Part shown: piece after piece, positions 60,350 through 64,000 of the stretch
How positions within the stretch are numbered: the first letter of the stretch is position 1
Layout of the letters: each line of letters begins with the position of its first letter
Assembly: GCA_964457335.1 (NCBI GenBank)
Contig: CAYWGD010000001.1
Span: 248,001 to 312,000 of the forward strand
Origin: CAJBVW01 sp964457335
Lineage (GTDB): Bacteria; Myxococcota_A; UBA796; SXON01
Length of the DNA stretch: 64,000 bases
Direction: 5' to 3'
Position numbers and translations under genes: made by a program
Notes under the pieces: model-generated
What the model saw: only the letters and a program-made list of their open reading frames with translations
What the model was told of the DNA's origin: nothing
The model's database searches: none

Positions 60350-61864
60350 TCACCCCCTGGCGCGCGGCAGCCGGATGGTGAACCGGGCGCCCCTGCCCTC
60401 CTCGCTCTCCACGTCCACGCGGCCCTTGTGGGCCACCACGGCGGCGTGAACGATGGCGAGGCCGAGGCCGCTGCCCTCCGTGCGGCGCGAGACGAGCACG
60501 TCCGGGCGGTAGAACTTCTCGAAGATGCGCTTGCGCTCGTCGCGGGGGATGCCCGGGCCGTCGTCGGCGACGGTGAGCACGACCCAGCGCCGCTCCGCCG
60601 CGCCCAGCACCTGGATGTGCACGTCCTCGCCGCCGTACTTGCGCGCGTTCGACAGCAGGTTGAGGAGCGCGTCGGCCATGGCGTCGATGTCGACGTTCAC
60701 GAGCGGGAGGTCGTCGGGGACCTGCACGCTCACGTGCGACTCGTCCTGGAGCTGCTGCGCGCGGAAGGCCTCGAGCGAGGCGCGGACGAGGTCCACGGGC
60801 CGCACGAGCTCGAGCTCGTAGACGCGCCGCCCGGCCTCCATGCGCGCCCAGGTGAGCACGCGCTCGATCTTGCGCGAGAGGCGGTCGCTCTCCGTCGCGA
60901 TGATCTCGAGGCACTCGTCGACCTTCGCGGGGTCGGTGACGCGGCCGCTCTGCAGCGTTTCGATGAAGAGGCGGATGCTCGTCAGCGGGGTGCGGAGCTC
61001 GTGGCTGATGTTCGAGACGAAGTCGGTCTGGAGCCGCGAGAGGCGCACCTGCTGCACGACGGCGCGGCCCATGAGCACCACGCCGGTGACGACGGTGCCC
61101 ACGAGGAGGAGCACGGTCCAGAGCGTGGGCGCGGGCGAGCCCGGCGCGGCGCCCTCGGGCGCGGTCACGGTGATGCGCCAGTGCTCGAAGGGGGGCGCCA
61201 TGGGGCGGTCCACGAGCGGCTCGGGGACCGCGAGGTTCTCGGCGAGGTTCTCGGCGAGGTCGCGGCGCAGGCGCTCGAAGGAGACGGGCTCGCCGGCGAT
61301 CTCGCGCACAGTGGCGCGCAGCCCGTAGGCCGCCCGCTCCGACGGGAACTGGGCGCCGACCAGCGTCGGGATGACGACGGCGTCGATGGCCTCGGGGTCG
61401 ATGCGGTAGGCGACCGCGAGGTCGTCGCGCACGCGGGAGACGGCGAGCGTCGCGAGCCCTTCGTCGCCCTCCATCGCGAGGAAGGTGACGGGGGCGTCGG
61501 CCGAGAGATCCGCCGCGGCGAGCCCCACGGCGCTCGGGGCGGTGGGATCGCCGACCACCCACGCCTCCGCGAGCACGACGCTCTGGTTCACGAGCGTCGG
61601 CAGCTCCTCGGGGACCTCGGCTTCGGGGAGGGGGAGGAGCCGCTGCCGGAGGCGCGCGTCCTCGTCGGCGAGGCGGGCCACGATGCCGGTCTCGAGCACG
61701 CGGGCCTGGTAGAGGTAGCGCTCGCGGAGGCGGGCCTCCTCGGCGTCGCGCTGGTCCTTCAGCCCCGCGAGGCCGTAGAAGGCCAGGGCCACGGTCGGGC
61801 CGACGACGAGCGCGATGAGGAACCAGAAGACGCGGCGGCGCGCGATCGACTCGCCGAGCGGCAT
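60350..61864 (-). CDS. Sensor histidine kinase (orphan)
   Basis: The 504-residue protein has two membrane segments (about residues 12-32 and 250-270) bounding a periplasmic sensor region, then the kinase core: FVSNISHELRTPLTSI with the phosphorylated His, NLLSNARKYG (N-box), DDGPGI (G1), FEKFYR (F-box) and GSGLGLAI (G2). No response regulator lies next to it in the window. The sensor domain has RRDLAENLAENLA, a small internal repeat. The ligand sensed is unknown. Confidence 0.94.
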   Translation of the reverse strand: MPLGESIARRRVFWFLIALVVGPTVALAFYGLAGLKDQRDAEEARLRERYLYQARVLETGIVARLADEDARLRQRLLPLPEAEVPEELPTLVNQSVVLAEAWVVGDPTAPSAVGLAAADLSADAPVTFLAMEGDEGLATLAVSRVRDDLAVAYRIDPEAIDAVVIPTLVGAQFPSERAAYGLRATVREIAGEPVSFERLRRDLAENLAENLAVPEPLVDRPMAPPFEHWRITVTAPEGAAPGSPAPTLWTVLLLVGTVVTGVVLMGRAVVQQVRLSRLQTDFVSNISHELRTPLTSIRLFIETLQSGRVTDPAKVDECLEIIATESDRLSRKIERVLTWARMEAGRRVYELELVRPVDLVRASLEAFRAQQLQDESHVSVQVPDDLPLVNVDIDAMADALLNLLSNARKYGGEDVHIQVLGAAERRWVVLTVADDGPGIPRDERKRIFEKFYRPDVLVSRRTEGSGLGLAIVHAAVVAHKGRVDVESEEGRGARFTIRLPRARG

Positions 61865-61916
61865 TCATCCATCCGGACTGCGCCCTCGTAACGTCCGCGA
61901 CGCGGGGCGCGCATCG

Positions 61917-64000
61917 TCAGGGCGGGGCGACGCCTGTCGTGAGGAACCCGAGGTAGCGCCAGGTGGCGGCCTCCTCCTGCGGCGTCGTGCGGTGCTCGAA
62001 GAACCAGGGCTGGTCGTCGGTGTTGAGCCGCGTCGAGCCCATGCGGGCCAGCGCGGCGTCGTCGATGGGCACGAATCCGCGGACGATCTCCTGCCACACG
62101 AAGAGCGCCTGGATGTCGGCGGGCGCGGACCGGTAGCGCGCCTGGTCCAGCGTGAGGGGCTCGCGGCGGCCCACGAGCCCGTTCATGGCGCTCTTGGGGT
62201 GCACGAGCGCGGCCCAGGCGTGCGGGAAGGCCGCGCGGATCGAGCGGAGCACGACGTCGGTGTCGACCGGCTCCCCCAGCGAGAAGAGCGGGAGCTTGAT
62301 GAAGAAGGTGCCGTCGGGCGCGAGCGCGTCGCGGCCGGCCTCGTAGAAGCCGACACCGTAGAACTCCTGGTTCACGTCCTGGCCGAACGTGTCGACGATG
62401 ACGAGGTCCCAGGTGCCGGGGTTGCGGAGGAAGTACTGGCGGCCGTCGTCCACGACGAGGTGGAAGCGCGGGTCGGTGAGCACGGCCTCGGTGCCGAAGA
62501 GCGGCGCGCTCGCGACCTGGTTGCCGTCGAGCTCGACGCAGTCGATGCGCACGTCGGGCCAGGCGTCCAGCAGGGCCTTCGCGGAGGCGCCGGTGCCGAA
62601 GCCGATGAGGAGCACGCGGTCGGCCTTGGGCGCGAGGATCACCGGGAGCGCGACGCGCGCGGCCTGGGAGCTCGCCATGATGGGGACGCCGTTGGTGTAG
62701 AGCACGTTCTGGCGCTCGAAGGGGTCGTAGAGGACGACGGTGGTGGCCTCGAGCCCGTCGTCCATCCAGACGAGCGTGTGGTCGGGCTTGGGCCGGAAGT
62801 CCGGCTGGTCGGCCGTGACGAAGCCCACCCAGCCGACGAGCACGACGAGCGCGAAGGCGAGCCCGTCGGAGCGGCGCGCCCCCGGCGTGTCGGGGCTCCC
62901 GCGCCAGACGCCGTGGCGAAGCGCGACCCAGCCGATCAGCACCGCGACGCTGGCGAGCAGCAGCACGGACCAGCGGATGCCGAGGAGCGGCAGCAGCACG
63001 AAGCCGCCGAGGAGGCTCCCGCCCACGCCGCCGGCGGTGCTCGCGAACGACAACACGCCGAGGCGGGCCCCGGCGTGGTCGCGGGCGCGCGCGTAGGCCG
63101 ATCCCAGCGTGGGGAAGCAGGCGCCGGCGAGCGTCGCCGGCACCAGGAGCGTGAGGGCGAGGAGCTTCTCCTGGGCGGGGCCGGGCTCGGCGAGCCCGTC
63201 GAGGAGCCCGACGCGGAGCTGCGCGATGCCCGCGAGCGCGGTGACCGCGAGCGCGAGCTGCAGCCCCCCGAACAGGCCCAACGCGGCGCGCGGGCCGGGC
63301 CGGCGCAGGGCGAGGAGCAGGCTCCCGAGCGCCATCCCCACGAGGATCATCGCCAGCACCAGCGCGAAGCCCTTGAAGGGGTTCATCAGGTGGAAGGCCT
63401 GCCGGTAGACGCGGCTCCACAACACCTCGAACGCGAGGACGGTCGTGCCCGTGCCGGCGACGAGCCCGTAGAGGAGGCGCGGCGCGATGGGGAGCTCGGT
63501 GTCGGGCTCCTCGGGGGCCGCGGATGGGGCGTGCGGGCGGCCGACCCAGGCCCCGAGGAGCGCGAGGGCCGCGGCCGTGACGTTCAGGCCCGCGGCGAGC
63601 GTGATCGAGCGGGCGACGCCGTGATCCCCGAGGAGCACGAACGCGGCGGCGTAGCAGCCGGCGGCCGCGCCGAGCACGTTCACGCCGTAGGCGACGGTGA
63701 TCCCGCGGTGCGGCGAGCGGACGAGGCGGACGAGGCCCTGCACGAACAGCGGGAGCGTCGCCCCCATGAGCGTGGCGGGCAGGAGCAGGATGGCGGAGAG
63801 GGTGAAGAAGCGGACGCCGAGGGCGAGGGGGCCCGTGCCGGGGAAGGTGAGGGAGATCCACCGCATGAGCGCGCCGGACTCCTGCAGGAAGCCCTGCACG
63901 CCGAGCGCGGAGGCGGCCACGAGGACCTCCACCAGCGCGTAGGCCGCCAGCGGCCCGAGCCGCCACGACGCCACGCGCGGGGCCAGGCGGCCGCCGATCA
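61917..64000 (-). CDS. Fused membrane / spermidine-synthase-like protein (cut by window end)
   Basis: The gene runs off the right edge; the reading frame is open to the last base and begins ...IGGRLAPRVASWRLGPLAAYAL, which in the family lies after the first membrane helices, so the 5' end lies beyond the window. It shares the plan of the gene at 14572: membrane helices, then a spermidine-synthase-like domain with VLLIGFGTGASAKALLDAWP, VRIDCVELDGNQVA and WDLVIVDTFGQDVN. The motif GFGTGA is closer to the canonical GGGxG than in the other copy. Function unassigned. Confidence 0.85.
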   Translation of the reverse strand, partial: IGGRLAPRVASWRLGPLAAYALVEVLVAASALGVQGFLQESGALMRWISLTFPGTGPLALGVRFFTLSAILLLPATLMGATLPLFVQGLVRLVRSPHRGITVAYGVNVLGAAAGCYAAAFVLLGDHGVARSITLAAGLNVTAAALALLGAWVGRPHAPSAAPEEPDTELPIAPRLLYGLVAGTGTTVLAFEVLWSRVYRQAFHLMNPFKGFALVLAMILVGMALGSLLLALRRPGPRAALGLFGGLQLALAVTALAGIAQLRVGLLDGLAEPGPAQEKLLALTLLVPATLAGACFPTLGSAYARARDHAGARLGVLSFASTAGGVGGSLLGGFVLLPLLGIRWSVLLLASVAVLIGWVALRHGVWRGSPDTPGARRSDGLAFALVVLVGWVGFVTADQPDFRPKPDHTLVWMDDGLEATTVVLYDPFERQNVLYTNGVPIMASSQAARVALPVILAPKADRVLLIGFGTGASAKALLDAWPDVRIDCVELDGNQVASAPLFGTEAVLTDPRFHLVVDDGRQYFLRNPGTWDLVIVDTFGQDVNQEFYGVGFYEAGRDALAPDGTFFIKLPLFSLGEPVDTDVVLRSIRAAFPHAWAALVHPKSAMNGLVGRREPLTLDQARYRSAPADIQALFVWQEIVRGFVPIDDAALARMGSTRLNTDDQPWFFEHRTTPQEEAATWRYLGFLTTGVAPP

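Overview
The window is very GC-rich (over 70% by eye) and looks like a chromosomal segment of a myxobacterium-like bacterium (Myxococcota, formerly Deltaproteobacteria). Supporting signs are a metalloprotease with a MYXO-CTERM-type tail, a MopE-type Asp/Cys metal-binding motif, many lipoproteins, two lipoproteins with long Asp-Thr repeat linkers, and the order rpsA then a LapA-domain gene, as in proteobacteria. I saw no tRNA, rRNA, CRISPR array, transposase or phage gene. One 100-N assembly gap lies at 37147-37246.

Layout. 0-9 kb: the degraded end of an epimerase-like gene, rpsA with a hairpin leader and a strong terminator, a LapA-like gene, then thioesterase II (tesB), tRNA pseudouridine synthase (truC), and a small stress/envelope group (CsbD-like, a 59-residue membrane protein overlapping a PRC-barrel gene, a DksA/TraR zinc finger). 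9-23 kb: an alcohol dehydrogenase, a HEAT-repeat protein coupled to a secreted protein-arginine-deiminase-like lipoprotein, a membrane protein with helical repeats, a fused membrane/spermidine-synthase protein, pirin, and a PHP metallohydrolase lipoprotein coupled to a periplasmic or outer-membrane protein. 23-37 kb: an alkaline-phosphatase-superfamily enzyme, then a tightly overlapped five-gene operon (26342-36203). That operon encodes a coiled-coil protein, an unknown protein, an intact HSP90-like GHKL ATPase, a 1783-residue giant with a degenerate GHKL head and about seven ~215-residue repeats, and an MltA/3D-domain protein. I consider it the best candidate for an undescribed system. 37-49 kb: an (Asp-Thr)n lipoprotein containing the gap, an ABC-F ATPase, a 51-bp tandem repeat array, a 5'-nucleotidase-like lipoprotein, the MYXO-CTERM metalloprotease and several coupled lipoprotein/hydrolase pairs. 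49-64 kb: a three-gene operon of unknown function, a NodU/TobZ-type carbamoyltransferase, a second (Asp-Thr)n lipoprotein with four DUF4399-like His-rich repeats, a DUF4062-STAND-TPR NTPase (possible antiphage sensor), a YetF-like membrane protein, an orphan histidine kinase and a second membrane/spermidine-synthase protein cut by the window end.

Two families of dispersed palindromic repeats run through the window. Family A (four copies) has a G/C hairpin core, mostly between convergent genes; one copy encodes the N-terminus of the PHP lipoprotein. Family B has ~65-bp units, either single or as inverted pairs of 115-133 bp. Copies flank the HSP90-like operon on both sides and one lies just upstream of the STAND NTPase.

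Genes are often joined by ATGA, GTGA or TTGA overlaps, so translational coupling is common. Functions are inferred from motifs read by eye; no database search was run.
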